From assembly GCA_029070965.1 (NCBI GenBank), contig JAIEBI010000026.1:1-57394 (forward strand): DNA of 57,394 nucleotides, given 5' to 3'. Positions 8,991-17,068 of this stretch are shown here, one piece after another. Every line of letters begins with the position of its first letter. Position 1 is the first letter of the stretch. A program made the position numbers and the translations under genes. A model generated the notes under the pieces. It was not told the origin of the DNA. It saw nothing but the letters and a program-made list of their open reading frames with translations, and searched no databases. This stretch comes from Clostridiales bacterium (lineage in GTDB: Bacteria > Bacillota > Clostridia > Christensenellales > Pumilibacteraceae).

Positions 8991-9854
8991 TTAGCTTTTA
9001 ATGTTTGTATATAATCCGCTGCATCCGCACGGCAATGCCACGTTCTTTTGTTCGGTAGGCAAACACACCTCGTAAGCAGAAACGTTACCGCCCTGCAAAT
9101 TGAGCGAGAGTATATTGGATATCGTTTGCGGTTGCAACCCCGTCGTGTAGCTGTTTATCAAAAAGAATATGGGATTGTTCAGCACGCCCACCGTAAGCTT
9201 TACAAGGTCGAAAATATCGTCTTCCATTTTCCAAACCTCGCCGCCCGCGCCTCTGCCGTAGCTGGGCGGGTCCATAATAACCGCGTCGTATGTCTTTCCG
9301 CGCTTTATCTCTCGCGCGACAAACTTTTTGCAGTCGTCTATTATAAAACGAGTGTTGGCGGAGTCCACGCCGTTGAGCTTACAGTTGAGCATTGCCCGCT
9401 CTACCATACCCTTTGCCGCGTCCACGTGCGTTACGTGCGCGCCGTGCTTTGCAAGCACCGCCGTCGACGCGCCTGTGTAAGCAAACAAATTGAGTATCTT
9501 TATTTGCTTGCCGTGCGCCGCATACACGTCCACAATGTCGGACATCTTAGCCCAGTTTACCGCTTGCTCGGGGAACAGACCCGTGTGCTTAAAGCCCGTC
9601 GGCTTTACGTAGAACTTGCAATCCCGCCACGCAATTTGCCACTCGTCGGGCATAGGCTTGTTGACTATCCACCTGCCGCCGCCCGCTCTGTCGCGCTCGT
9701 ACCGCGCGTGCGTGTCGAACTTTTTGTAATCGACTGTGGCGTGCCAAATCGCCTGCGGGTCGGGACGGAGGAGCATTATGTCCTTCCACAGCTCCAATTT
9801 GAGCCCGTCGCCCGTGCCGAGAATTTTATAGTCTTTCCAATCGGGCGCTAACAT
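8991..9854 (-). CDS. Class I SAM-dependent methyltransferase, rRNA type
   Basis: 287 residues of the COG1092/RlmI-like group. SAM-binding motif LNLFAYTGAST near the middle, acidic ribose ligand (HVDAAKG) one strand later and the DPPSYGRG catalytic loop. These enzymes usually methylate a 23S rRNA base. The ATG overlaps the end of ileS by 7 bp, so expression is coupled. The N-terminal PUA domain of RlmI is not obvious, and the exact target is unknown. Confidence 0.82.
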   Translation of the reverse strand: MLAPDWKDYKILGTGDGLKLELWKDIMLLRPDPQAIWHATVDYKKFDTHARYERDRAGGGRWIVNKPMPDEWQIAWRDCKFYVKPTGFKHTGLFPEQAVNWAKMSDIVDVYAAHGKQIKILNLFAYTGASTAVLAKHGAHVTHVDAAKGMVERAMLNCKLNGVDSANTRFIIDDCKKFVAREIKRGKTYDAVIMDPPSYGRGAGGEVWKMEDDIFDLVKLTVGVLNNPIFFLINSYTTGLQPQTISNILSLNLQGGNVSAYEVCLPTEQKNVALPCGCSGLYTNIKS

Positions 9855-12800
9855 TTTTCTACGGCAAACCTCGCGTCGTGTCCGTTTATGTCGGCTTGTT
9901 CGCCGTCGCCCGTAAGCTTATTCACTTCGAGCGCAAGCGTGACCTTGGCTATGCGTTCGCCGTGCGCTTTGAACACGCTCTCTATAAAATCGTCGCCCGC
10001 ATAATAGAGCTTTATCCTGTCGGTTACGTCAAAACCGTTGTTCTTGCGCATTGTCTGTATCTTGGAAATTATTTCGCGCGCACCGCCCTCTTTGAGCAGC
10101 TCGTCGGTGAGCGTTACGTCCAGCGCGACAGTCATGTCTAAATCACTTTCCACAGAATATCCTTCGGCGCCGCGCGTGGCAATGAGCATATCGTCTTTGG
10201 TAAGCTCGACTTTGTTGCCGTCCACCTCGAACGTGTACGTACCGCCCGCAAGCGCAGTTTTTGCCGCTATATCGCCATTGTCAGCCAAATGCGTGCGTAT
10301 AGCGCCCACAAGCTTGCCGTACTTAGGTCCGACCGTTTTAAGTTGCGGCTTGACCTCGTAGCCGGTGAGCTCGCTTGCTCCGCCCGCCACAACGTCTTTT
10401 ACGTTAAGCTCGTCGGCAAGGATATCGGCATACTCGAACGGGAAGTCGCCCGCAACGATTACGCGCGATAAGGTTTGACGGTTTTTAATTCCGCTCTTGT
10501 TGCGCGCCGCTCTGCCCAGCTCCGCCGCTTTGATTACTCTATCCATATCGGCGGAAAGCTTGGCGTCTATCATCTTTTTGTTTACCTTGGGGAAATCGGT
10601 CATATGCACCGAAACGGGCGCAGTGTTATCCACACTGCACGTAATGTTGCGGTAAATTTCCTCGGTTATAAACGGAACGTACGGCGCGGATATGCGGCAC
10701 AGCGTATTGAGCACAGTGTACAGCGTGTAGAACGCCGCCGTCTTGTCCTCGGACATACCGCCCACCCAAAAACGTTCGCGGCAACGGCGCACGTACCAGT
10801 TAGAAAGCTTGTCCGTATAGTCTGCTATCGCGCGCGCCGATTCGTACAGCTTATATCCGTTAAGGTCGCTGTCCACCTTTTGCACAAGCTCGTTAAGCTC
10901 GGAAAGCGCCCACTTGTCCATTAATGAGTATTTGACCTTTTTGCCGTCAATCTTGGTGGGGTCAAAGCTGTCGATATCCGCGTACATTACGTAGAATGCA
11001 TAAGTGTTGTACAGCGTACCCAAAAACTTGTTTTGCGATTCGGTTACCGCACGCATATAAAAGCGGGACGGCAAGTACGGCGCGGAATTGGTATAGTAAT
11101 ACCACCTTACGGCGTCGGCGCCGGTTACGTCAAGCACCGACCACGGGTCTACTACGTTGCCCAAATGCTTGGACTGTTTGCGGCCCTGCTCGTCGGTAAC
11201 ATGTCCGAGCACCAAGCAGTTTTTGAACGGCGCTTTATTAAACAGCAGCGTGGAAATAACGAGCAGCGTGTAAAACCACCCGCGCGTTTGGTCTACCGCC
11301 TCCGAAATGAAATCGGCGGGGAAAGTCTTTTCAAACACGTCCTTATTCTCGAACGGATAGTGATACTGCGCGAACGGCATAGAGCCCGAATCGTACCAGC
11401 AGTCTATAACCTCGGGCGTGCGGTGCATGGTGCCGCCGCACGAGCATTTATAAGTCGCGCCGTCCACGTACGGCTTGTGCAGCTCTATATCGCCTTTTAT
11501 GCCGCACTTTTCTTTGAGCTCGGCTTTGCTGCCTATCGCTTCGGTTTTGCCGCAAGAATCGCACACCCAAATAGGCAGCGGCGTGCCCCAAAATCTGTCG
11601 CGCGACAAGCCCCAATCAATGACGTTTTCCAAAAAGTTACCCATACGTCCGGTGCCGATGCTTTGCGGATACCAGTTGACCGACGCATTGTTTTTGATAA
11701 GCTGATCCTTGACCGCCGTCGTCTTGATAAACCACGTGGATCGCGCGTAATACAGCAGCGGCGTGTTGCAACGCCAACAGAACGGATAGCTGTGCGTGAC
11801 CGACGGCGCCGAAAGCAGCAGTCCGCGCTTTTTGAGGTCGGCTATAATGTCCTTGTCGGCGTCCTTGCAAAACTTGCCTTCAAGCCATTGCGGCTCGGTA
11901 AACCTGCCGCGCTCGTCTATTGTTTGCACAAACGGGAGTCCATTGGTCCTGCCCACCCGCGCGTCGTCCTCGCCGAACGCCGGCGCGATATGGACGATGC
12001 CCGTGCCCTCGGTTAGCATTACGTATCCGTCGGCAACCACCTTGTAGCAATCGGCGTCGCCTGTATACGTTTTGAACAGCGGCTCGTAGTGCACACCCAC
12101 AAGCTCGCCGCCCTTGACCGTTTTAAGCACGGTGTAGTTTTCGAAATGCTTATTAGCCAGCTCTTTTGCCAGCACGTATTTTTGTCCGTCCGCTTCGATT
12201 AACACGTAATCGAATTCGGCGTTTACGCAAAGCGCTACGTTGCTTGGCAACGTCCACGGCGTGGTAGTCCAAGCAAGCAACTTGCAGCCGCCTTCGTAGT
12301 TTGTGTTAAACCCGACAACGGCAGTGCGCTCGGTAACGTCCTTATAACCCTGCGCAACCTCGTGCGAGGAAAGCGCCGTGCCGCAGCGCGGGCAGTACGG
12401 AACGATTTTGTGTCCCTTGTATATAAGGCCTTTGTCGAAAATGGTTTTGAGCGACCACCATACCGATTCGATATAATTGTCGTCGTAGGTTACGTACGGC
12501 TTGTCCATATCCGCCCAGTAGCCGACGCGCTCGCTCATACGCTCCCATTCGGATTTGTATTTCCACACGCTTTGCTTACACTTGGCGATAAACGGTTCTA
12601 CGCCGTACTTTTCTATATCCTGCTTGCCGTCAATGCTGAGCGACTTTTCCACTTCCAGCTCGACGGGCAGACCGTGAGTGTCCCAGCCCGCTTTGCGAAG
12701 AACGTGCTTGCCCTTCATCGTGTGAAAGCGCGGAATAATATCCTTCATTGTGCGCGTAAGAACATGCCCCACGTGCGGCTTGCCGTTTGCCGTGGGCGGG

Positions 12801-12934
12801 CCGTCGTAGAACGAAAACTCGTCGCCGCCCTCGCGTAGCTTTATACTTTTGTTGAAAACGTCGTTTTCCTTCCAGAATTCCAGCACGCGTTTTTCCATGC
12901 CGACCGGATTGTAACCCTCTACCTTTTTGTACAT
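9848..12934 (-). CDS. ileS: Isoleucyl-tRNA synthetase (long, type 2)
   Basis: 1028 residues, matching the eukaryote-like type 2 enzymes rather than the 930-residue type 1 form. It charges tRNA-Ile with isoleucine. HIGH motif: HVGH near residue 50. The KMSKS loop, near residue 600, reads KQSKH, with Gln at the usual Met. Zinc-type cysteine pairs are present (PYCPRCG, CDSCGK). No T-box leader is visible; instead a 44-codon ORF ends 11 bp upstream. The SD is a modest GGTGAG. Confidence 0.96.
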   Translation of the reverse strand: MYKKVEGYNPVGMEKRVLEFWKENDVFNKSIKLREGGDEFSFYDGPPTANGKPHVGHVLTRTMKDIIPRFHTMKGKHVLRKAGWDTHGLPVELEVEKSLSIDGKQDIEKYGVEPFIAKCKQSVWKYKSEWERMSERVGYWADMDKPYVTYDDNYIESVWWSLKTIFDKGLIYKGHKIVPYCPRCGTALSSHEVAQGYKDVTERTAVVGFNTNYEGGCKLLAWTTTPWTLPSNVALCVNAEFDYVLIEADGQKYVLAKELANKHFENYTVLKTVKGGELVGVHYEPLFKTYTGDADCYKVVADGYVMLTEGTGIVHIAPAFGEDDARVGRTNGLPFVQTIDERGRFTEPQWLEGKFCKDADKDIIADLKKRGLLLSAPSVTHSYPFCWRCNTPLLYYARSTWFIKTTAVKDQLIKNNASVNWYPQSIGTGRMGNFLENVIDWGLSRDRFWGTPLPIWVCDSCGKTEAIGSKAELKEKCGIKGDIELHKPYVDGATYKCSCGGTMHRTPEVIDCWYDSGSMPFAQYHYPFENKDVFEKTFPADFISEAVDQTRGWFYTLLVISTLLFNKAPFKNCLVLGHVTDEQGRKQSKHLGNVVDPWSVLDVTGADAVRWYYYTNSAPYLPSRFYMRAVTESQNKFLGTLYNTYAFYVMYADIDSFDPTKIDGKKVKYSLMDKWALSELNELVQKVDSDLNGYKLYESARAIADYTDKLSNWYVRRCRERFWVGGMSEDKTAAFYTLYTVLNTLCRISAPYVPFITEEIYRNITCSVDNTAPVSVHMTDFPKVNKKMIDAKLSADMDRVIKAAELGRAARNKSGIKNRQTLSRVIVAGDFPFEYADILADELNVKDVVAGGASELTGYEVKPQLKTVGPKYGKLVGAIRTHLADNGDIAAKTALAGGTYTFEVDGNKVELTKDDMLIATRGAEGYSVESDLDMTVALDVTLTDELLKEGGAREIISKIQTMRKNNGFDVTDRIKLYYAGDDFIESVFKAHGERIAKVTLALEVNKLTGDGEQADINGHDARFAVEKC

Positions 12935-12945
12935 AATCTCACCAA

Positions 12946-13080
12946 CTAAAAAGTAAATTTCAACGAAAAAACGAGCCCGACAAATGTAACAAATGCGGCA
13001 AACGCATACGTTATGAAATTTGTCGGATTATAAGATAACCTATACGCGCCAAGCGTCTTTGTCACCTTAGTTCCGCTCAT
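12946..13080 (-). CDS. 44-residue single-span membrane peptide (leaderless)
   Basis: This ORF is too short for most gene callers. It encodes a basic N-terminus (MSGTKVTKTLGAYRL) and one hydrophobic helix at about residues 22-40. Its ATG lies 6 nt past a good -10 box, so it should be translated from a leaderless mRNA. The stop lies 11 bp before ileS. It holds a single Ile, so an isoleucine attenuator peptide is unlikely. The function is unknown. Support comes from promoter placement and the clean open frame. Confidence 0.6.
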   Translation of the reverse strand: MSGTKVTKTLGAYRLSYNPTNFITYAFAAFVTFVGLVFSLKFTF

Positions 13081-13086
13081 AACTTT

Positions 13087-13115
13087 ATTTTATCACATAC
13101 GCCTTTTAAGGTCAA
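13087..13115 (-). promoter_or_regulatory. Promoter of the 44-aa peptide-ileS operon
   Basis: Minus strand TTGACC (13115-13110), 17 bp, TAAAAT (13092-13087), then 6 nt to ATG 13080. It faces the kinase promoter about 90 bp away. Confidence 0.8.
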
Positions 13116-13178
13116 TTATTTTTGTAAACTTTATATAAATTTGATAATCAAGTAAATTCAAATTAACCGCTCTATATG

Positions 13179-13207
13179 TTGACAAACAACCGCAATAGCG
13201 GTATAAT
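13179..13207 (+). promoter_or_regulatory. Consensus promoter giving a leaderless kinase mRNA
   Basis: TTGACA (13179-13184), 17 bp, TATAAT (13202-13207), then 7 nt to the ATG at 13215. Both boxes are perfect. The predicted first transcribed base coincides with the start codon. Confidence 0.85.
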
Positions 13208-13214
13208 ATTTACA

Positions 13215-14228
13215 ATGCAAGACACGAGAGATATACGCTCAATATGTATGAACTGCTTTGCCACTCTCGACCCGAGAACGCGGGTTTGCCCGCGGTGCGG
13301 CAAGCGCGGTGACGATCCGTCGCCCATAGGCGCATTGCCGCTGAGGACAATGCTGTCGGGTAGGTATATCGTCGGCGCACCGCTCGGACGTGGCGGTTTC
13401 GGCATAACGTACAAGGCGTACGACATGTACACCTCGTCTTGCGTTGCCATAAAGGAATTCTTCCCCAAGGGCTACACCAACCGCTTGCCCCACTCGAGCG
13501 TGGTGGAGATAGGCACGGGTGAAAACGCAAAGGCGTTCAACTACTGGCTGACGGCTTTCATACAGGAGGCAAAGGTTCTTACCTCCATAAAGCACCTCGA
13601 AGGCATTGTAAGCATTTTGGACTTTTTCCTTACCAACAATACGGCGTATATCGTTATGGAATACCTAAACGGCATGAGCTTGCACCGCTTTATAAACGGT
13701 CGCGGCGGAAAGTTGCACATGACGGAAACGCTCAACATTATGCGCTCGGTGCTGGAAACGCTGCTGCGCCTTCACCAACACGGCGTTATACATAAAGACA
13801 TTTCGCCCGAAAATATTCAAATCGTCGATAATCGTATGATTAAGCTTATTGACTTCGGCGCGGCGTCGATATATACGCAAAACGTACAAAAGCCGTTCTT
13901 CGTGCTCAAAAAGGGTTATTCTCCTTTGGAGCTGTACACGCAGGGCGGCAGCCAAGGCCCGTGGACGGACATATACGAGCTGGGCGCAACCATATACACC
14001 TGTTTGGTCGGCAATCCCCCGCCCGAAGCAACCGAGCGCAGGCTTAACGACAAAATGATACCTCCGTCCGCGCTGGGCGTAAAGATACAGCCTGTGCGCG
14101 AAAAAACGCTGTTAAAGGCACTTGCGGTCTATCCCAAGGACAGATACTCCAATATAGCCGCCTTCCAGCAAATGTTTTACGGCGAGTTTATGCCCAACAC
14201 GTTCGTACACACAAAACCGCAAGGTTAA
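13215..14228 (+). CDS. Soluble Ser/Thr protein kinase with N-terminal zinc ribbon
   Basis: 337 residues. Four cysteines (C11, C14, C25, C28) form a zinc-ribbon-like head. A kinase domain follows from about residue 50: glycine loop GRGGFG, VAIK lysine, catalytic loop HKDISPEN and DFG. The loop has Ser where most kinases have Lys (HRDLKPxN), a form I believe recurs in clostridial kinases. No membrane segment or PASTA domain is present, unlike PrkC. Start 13215 is chosen because it sits at the predicted transcription start; the in-frame Met 39 bp upstream lies before the -35 box. Confidence 0.88.
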   Translation: MQDTRDIRSICMNCFATLDPRTRVCPRCGKRGDDPSPIGALPLRTMLSGRYIVGAPLGRGGFGITYKAYDMYTSSCVAIKEFFPKGYTNRLPHSSVVEIGTGENAKAFNYWLTAFIQEAKVLTSIKHLEGIVSILDFFLTNNTAYIVMEYLNGMSLHRFINGRGGKLHMTETLNIMRSVLETLLRLHQHGVIHKDISPENIQIVDNRMIKLIDFGAASIYTQNVQKPFFVLKKGYSPLELYTQGGSQGPWTDIYELGATIYTCLVGNPPPEATERRLNDKMIPPSALGVKIQPVREKTLLKALAVYPKDRYSNIAAFQQMFYGEFMPNTFVHTKPQG

Positions 14229-14250
14229 TCATAATCCCACCAAAAACAAT

Positions 14251-14285
14251 TAGCCCACTGACTTCGAGCGAAGTACAGTGGGCTA
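14251..14285. terminator. Bidirectional terminator between kinase and lipoprotein
   Basis: Outer stem TAGCCCACTG / CAGTGGGCTA with an inner stem ACTTCG / CGAAGT; T-rich on the + side. It lies between converging genes. Confidence 0.8.
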
Positions 14286-14314
14286 TATTTTAACCATAAA
14301 ACCGTAAAACAAAT

Positions 14315-14875
14315 TTATTTTTCAAGACCGTAACGTATTGACAGAGAACTGATATCATTTTCCTGCATAAAGCCTCTGAATTCCTCTACTTCCAAATATG
14401 TATTGTTTACATGGAATGACGGACCATCGTAATAGTAACCGCCTTTGTTTGAATAGATATAATGCCAAGCGAAGCTGCCATCGGGCCCTTCTTTCAAAAC
14501 GAAACAATTATTGGCGCTTTCCCACTCTACTGTAACGGGCTTAGCGTACACCGTAACATATTTTTCGACCTGTGCATCATAGCGCAGCTTGCGAAATACG
14601 TAATCTTCCGAATTTTTTTCCACCTCGTAACGGTGATTATAATGCTTGTAAACGAGTTTGGAAAGCTCCTTAAGCATTTCGTTTTCATTGTTCTCATAGT
14701 CCACGTCATGGACTTTTCTTGTGCCGTCAGCATAGACAACTTTCATTTGCGTCAAGACGTAAACGCCGAGTATTTCTTTGGGATCTTTTGACGGCGGCTC
14801 ACAACCTGCCAAAACCGCAGTAGCGCAGACCAGCGCCAGACATAATGCGAATAAGCTTAAAATTCTTTTTTTCAT
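14315..14875 (-). CDS. Putative lipoprotein of unknown function
   Basis: 186 residues. The signal peptide ends in the lipobox LAGC (Cys25), so it should be exported and lipid-anchored. The mature part is charged with many aromatic residues and no domain I can name. It has its own promoter and an SD (AAAGGA). It is convergent with the kinase. Confidence 0.7.
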   Translation of the reverse strand: MKKRILSLFALCLALVCATAVLAGCEPPSKDPKEILGVYVLTQMKVVYADGTRKVHDVDYENNENEMLKELSKLVYKHYNHRYEVEKNSEDYVFRKLRYDAQVEKYVTVYAKPVTVEWESANNCFVLKEGPDGSFAWHYIYSNKGGYYYDGPSFHVNNTYLEVEEFRGFMQENDISSLSIRYGLEK

Positions 14876-14923
14876 AGTTAATTCCTTTTGTTATTCTTAT
14901 AAATAACTGTTTATCGTAATTTC

Positions 14924-14952
14924 ATAATAGCAAAACCTCAGAAAAAAAGCAA
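14924..14952 (-). promoter_or_regulatory. Promoter of the lipoprotein gene
   Basis: Minus strand TTGCTT (14952-14947), 17 bp, TATTAT (14929-14924). The leader is about 45 nt with an SD. Confidence 0.65.
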
Positions 14953-14967
14953 GGAAAAATTTTTATT

Positions 14968-15003
14968 TATAATTCTTAATTCTGCATTCTTAATTCTTAA
15001 TTC
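14968..15003. repeat. Copy of the AT-rich AATTCTTAATTCTGCATTC repeat
   Basis: A single copy lies just upstream of the SRP RNA promoter. The core is identical to the copy near 1.66 kb over about 30 bases. Confidence 0.75.
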
Positions 15004-15014
15004 GTAAAAAACGC

Positions 15015-15043
15015 TTGATTTTTGCCCGCAAATGCCGTATAAT
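15015..15043 (+). promoter_or_regulatory. Promoter of the SRP RNA
   Basis: TTGATT (15015-15020), 17 bp, TATAAT (15038-15043). The start is expected near 15050, matching the 5' end of the RNA. Confidence 0.8.
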
Positions 15044-15048
15044 AACTG

Positions 15049-15317
15049 TACTGCGCTAGATGGAGAGGCAGCGGCACTCTGTAACCTACAATCCGCTATA
15101 GATGGGTCGAACGCCGTCCTCGGTTTGCGTATGGGAGGACAGTTGCCGTTAGGTGATGTTGATACTAAGGTCTTGTGCAACGTCTGCTTGCGAACCGTGT
15201 CAGGGCTTGACCGCAGCAGCACTAAACAAGATGTGGCGTGTGCCACAAGGTAGCTTTAGCGGAGTCAACCGACGGAAAAACGCTTCGGTGCGTATTATCA
15301 AAGACGGTGCGCAGTTT
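15049..15317 (+). ncRNA. ffs: Signal recognition particle RNA, long Bacillus type
   Basis: About 270 nt. The 5' part (GGAGAGGCAGCGGCACTCTG and the following AATCCGCTATAG) matches the Alu domain of Bacillus scRNA closely. The helix 8 region (GTGTCAGG ... AGCAGCAC) carries the Ffh-binding internal loop. The ends pair (ACTGCGC with GCGCAGT). The four bases at the tetraloop position (15208-15211) read TGAC, a URRC form, instead of the usual GGAA. It has its own promoter and terminator. With Ffh it targets nascent membrane proteins. Confidence 0.93.
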
Positions 15318-15353
15318 CAAAACCCGACGAACACACATGCTCGTCGGGTTTTG
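15318..15353 (+). terminator. Terminator of the SRP RNA
   Basis: Perfect 13-bp stem CAAAACCCGACGA / TCGTCGGGTTTTG with a 10-nt loop. It also lies near the 3' end of the converging membrane-protein gene. Confidence 0.85.
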
Positions 15354-15383
15354 AATTGCAAAATATTATAAAAAAGGAATTAT

Positions 15384-16592
15384 TTAGTATGTACCGCCAT
15401 ACGTCAGTCTGTCCATTCTATATTCTCTAATCTCGCTCGCAATCGCCGCCATGTTCTCGTTTGCTTTTTCGCGCAACGCGTTGTTCAAACTTACTTGCGA
15501 CCCAAGCTGTTGTACATAATTGCTGTTGTCGTCAACCTTGCTATCGAGCTCCTTTATGCGCCCCGCAACCATATCGCCTTGCCTTACAACAGCGTCGCCA
15601 AGTTTTTGGAATTGTTGCGTCATTGTGCCCTGCAAGTGATGCAGTCCTCCGTTTATCGACTTGCCGATCTCCTTAGCCGCAACTTTAACAGAGCTCACTA
15701 TTTGTGCCGTACGGCGTTCGCTGTCCACAAAACTCAATGCTTCCTTCATATTTTCGGCGCGGCGCGTTTCCAAAGCATAAAGCATTACATCAATATTTTC
15801 CCAGTCTCTTTTGTCAACCATATCGGAAAAAGACTCTTCGACGGCGTTTAACACAGCAAGCCCCGCAATAGCGTGTTCCGTGGCTTTTTTCTTTTCCTTT
15901 GCTATATGCATGTCGGCGGCTTGTATATCGATTATCTTTTGTCTTTTTGCTTTTTCAATACTCTCTTGGGCATTCGCGATAGATTTTTCTTGCATTTTTA
16001 TTCTATTATCGTAATCCGCAATTTGACGCTTTGCCTTTTTTCTATCCGAATAACTGTATGTAAACTGCATTTTAATTTTGCGAGTTACACGGCGCGCAAT
16101 AATAATCAATATTACCGTGGCAGCAATGAATACCACAATAGATAAAAAAGTATTGAACATAGTCCACGTAAACAAAGCGTCAAGCATTGGATTTTTGTCC
16201 CAATTTTTTCCGAAAAAACCACAAAAACAGCAAATATGTGCAGCGCCGTATCCTAACGGCGATATTGCCAATAACCACATAAACACGATAAAGGAATATG
16301 CAAGTATGCGCACAAATAAGCTTTGACTTTCAGCCTTTCTATAAAGATATCCTCTATCTCTTTCCGTAGAATATTTGTTCTTTTTAAGCTGTTCTAAATT
16401 ATTTTCCGCATTCTTAATTCTAATGTCGGCATTTGAAATCTTATTCTTTTTTGCGTTTTCCGCTTGCTGCATTATGCTATCCGCGATTTCCTTTTCCCTC
16501 GCAACAGTGGAAAGGCCGGCGCGCAATGCGTACAAGCGCCCCATCGTTTCCTCTCTTACGCTAAGCCCCGCCTTATCTTTTTTGATAGCCAT
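15384..16592 (-). CDS. Coiled-coil membrane protein controlled by a divergent Xre regulator
   Basis: 402 residues. A Lys-rich helical N-terminus with coiled-coil character (about 30-90) leads into two hydrophobic segments (about 93-115 and 143-168). A second long helical region follows (about 190-240), then a C-terminal helical tail. The segment WENIDVMLYALETRRAENMKEAL is reminiscent of other clostridial membrane proteins, but I cannot name the family. SD GGAGG. Its promoter holds an operator-like palindrome in the spacer, so the adjacent Xre protein is the likely repressor. Confidence 0.7.
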   Translation of the reverse strand: MAIKKDKAGLSVREETMGRLYALRAGLSTVAREKEIADSIMQQAENAKKNKISNADIRIKNAENNLEQLKKNKYSTERDRGYLYRKAESQSLFVRILAYSFIVFMWLLAISPLGYGAAHICCFCGFFGKNWDKNPMLDALFTWTMFNTFLSIVVFIAATVILIIIARRVTRKIKMQFTYSYSDRKKAKRQIADYDNRIKMQEKSIANAQESIEKAKRQKIIDIQAADMHIAKEKKKATEHAIAGLAVLNAVEESFSDMVDKRDWENIDVMLYALETRRAENMKEALSFVDSERRTAQIVSSVKVAAKEIGKSINGGLHHLQGTMTQQFQKLGDAVVRQGDMVAGRIKELDSKVDDNSNYVQQLGSQVSLNNALREKANENMAAIASEIREYRMDRLTYGGTY

Positions 16593-16628
16593 GTTTTCCT
16601 CCGCTTATAAGAAAGCAATCTTTTGTAC

Positions 16629-16684
16629 ATAATATCACACCGATTGGTGTAATGTCAAATAGATTACGCCAAGCGGTGTAAAAT
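16629..16684. promoter_or_regulatory. Divergent promoters with two operators (Xre module 1)
   Basis: For the minus gene: TTGACA (16658-16653), 18 bp, TATTAT (16634-16629). The palindrome ACACCGATTGGTGT (16637-16650) lies wholly inside that spacer. A second, inverted copy with 12 of 14 bases matching (16666-16679) abuts the regulator's -10 TAAAAT (16679-16684), which lies 6 nt before its ATG. The regulator's -35 is weak. Confidence 0.75.
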
Positions 16685-16690
16685 CATTTT

Positions 16691-16903
16691 ATGAAATGTA
16701 ATTATAAACAAAATTTCGCGTACAATTTACGGTTGCTTATAGGCGATATGTCGGTAAACGAATTTTCCAAACAAATAGGAATACCGCAACAAACGTTGTC
16801 GCGGTATTTGTTGTGTCAGCGCGAAATAACGCTGGAAAATTTATGCAAGATTGCCGATTATTTCGACGAGGATATAGACGTTCTTATCGGGCGCAAAAAT
16901 TAA
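16691..16903 (+). CDS. Xre-family HTH regulator 1
   Basis: 70 residues, almost entirely a Cro/CI-type helix-turn-helix (MSVNEFSKQIGIPQQTLSRY is the recognition region). No ligand or oligomerisation domain is present. Its ATG sits 6 nt past the -10 with no SD, so translation looks leaderless. It faces the coiled-coil membrane protein across two matching palindromes and probably represses both genes. A structured element follows its stop. Confidence 0.85.
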   Translation: MKCNYKQNFAYNLRLLIGDMSVNEFSKQIGIPQQTLSRYLLCQREITLENLCKIADYFDEDIDVLIGRKN

Positions 16904-16938
16904 ATATCCTCGGGCAAGCCTTGCAGTAGTGACCAAGC

Positions 16939-17066
16939 CTCGGCGGCGAAGACGCGCGTCAGACGGGCAACAGTTGGCAAGGCGGCGACGGGAGCGTACA
17001 TAGACGTACGTGACCAAGCTGCCGAACCAAACGTAGCCCGTATCACGCGATGAATACGCCGCCGAG
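16939..17066 (+). ncRNA. Structured repeat element, copy A (candidate RNA family)
   Basis: 128 bp between the 3' ends of Xre 1 and the DUF5131 gene. Outer stem CTCGGCGGCG / CGCCGCCGAG. Middle helices ACGGGC / GCCCGT and GGCGGC / GCTGCC. Apical hairpin GCGTAC / GTACGT flanked by CGACGGGA and TGACC. It is homologous to copy B at 39357-39487: same core, spacing within 1 nt on both sides, but different paired bases. The non-Watson-Crick pairs are G-U on the + strand. Function unknown. It could be a 3' UTR structure, a small RNA or a mobile palindromic element. Confidence 0.65.
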
Positions 17067-17068
17067 AA

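Noticed and set aside
11033-12016. Long open frame antisense to ileS (327 codons)
   Set aside because: It lies wholly opposite a clear ileS gene and has a low-complexity Arg/Val/Ala composition without any domain. GC-rich third codon positions on the opposite strand explain it. The same holds for frames opposite rpoB (52747-55176), rpoC (49805-51244) and the ABC-F gene (37366-38583).
12935-13215. T-box riboswitch upstream of ileS
   Set aside because: The gap holds a 44-codon ORF and a promoter with no space for a specifier stem, and no antiterminator TGGNACC-type motif was found. serS and lysS also lack one.
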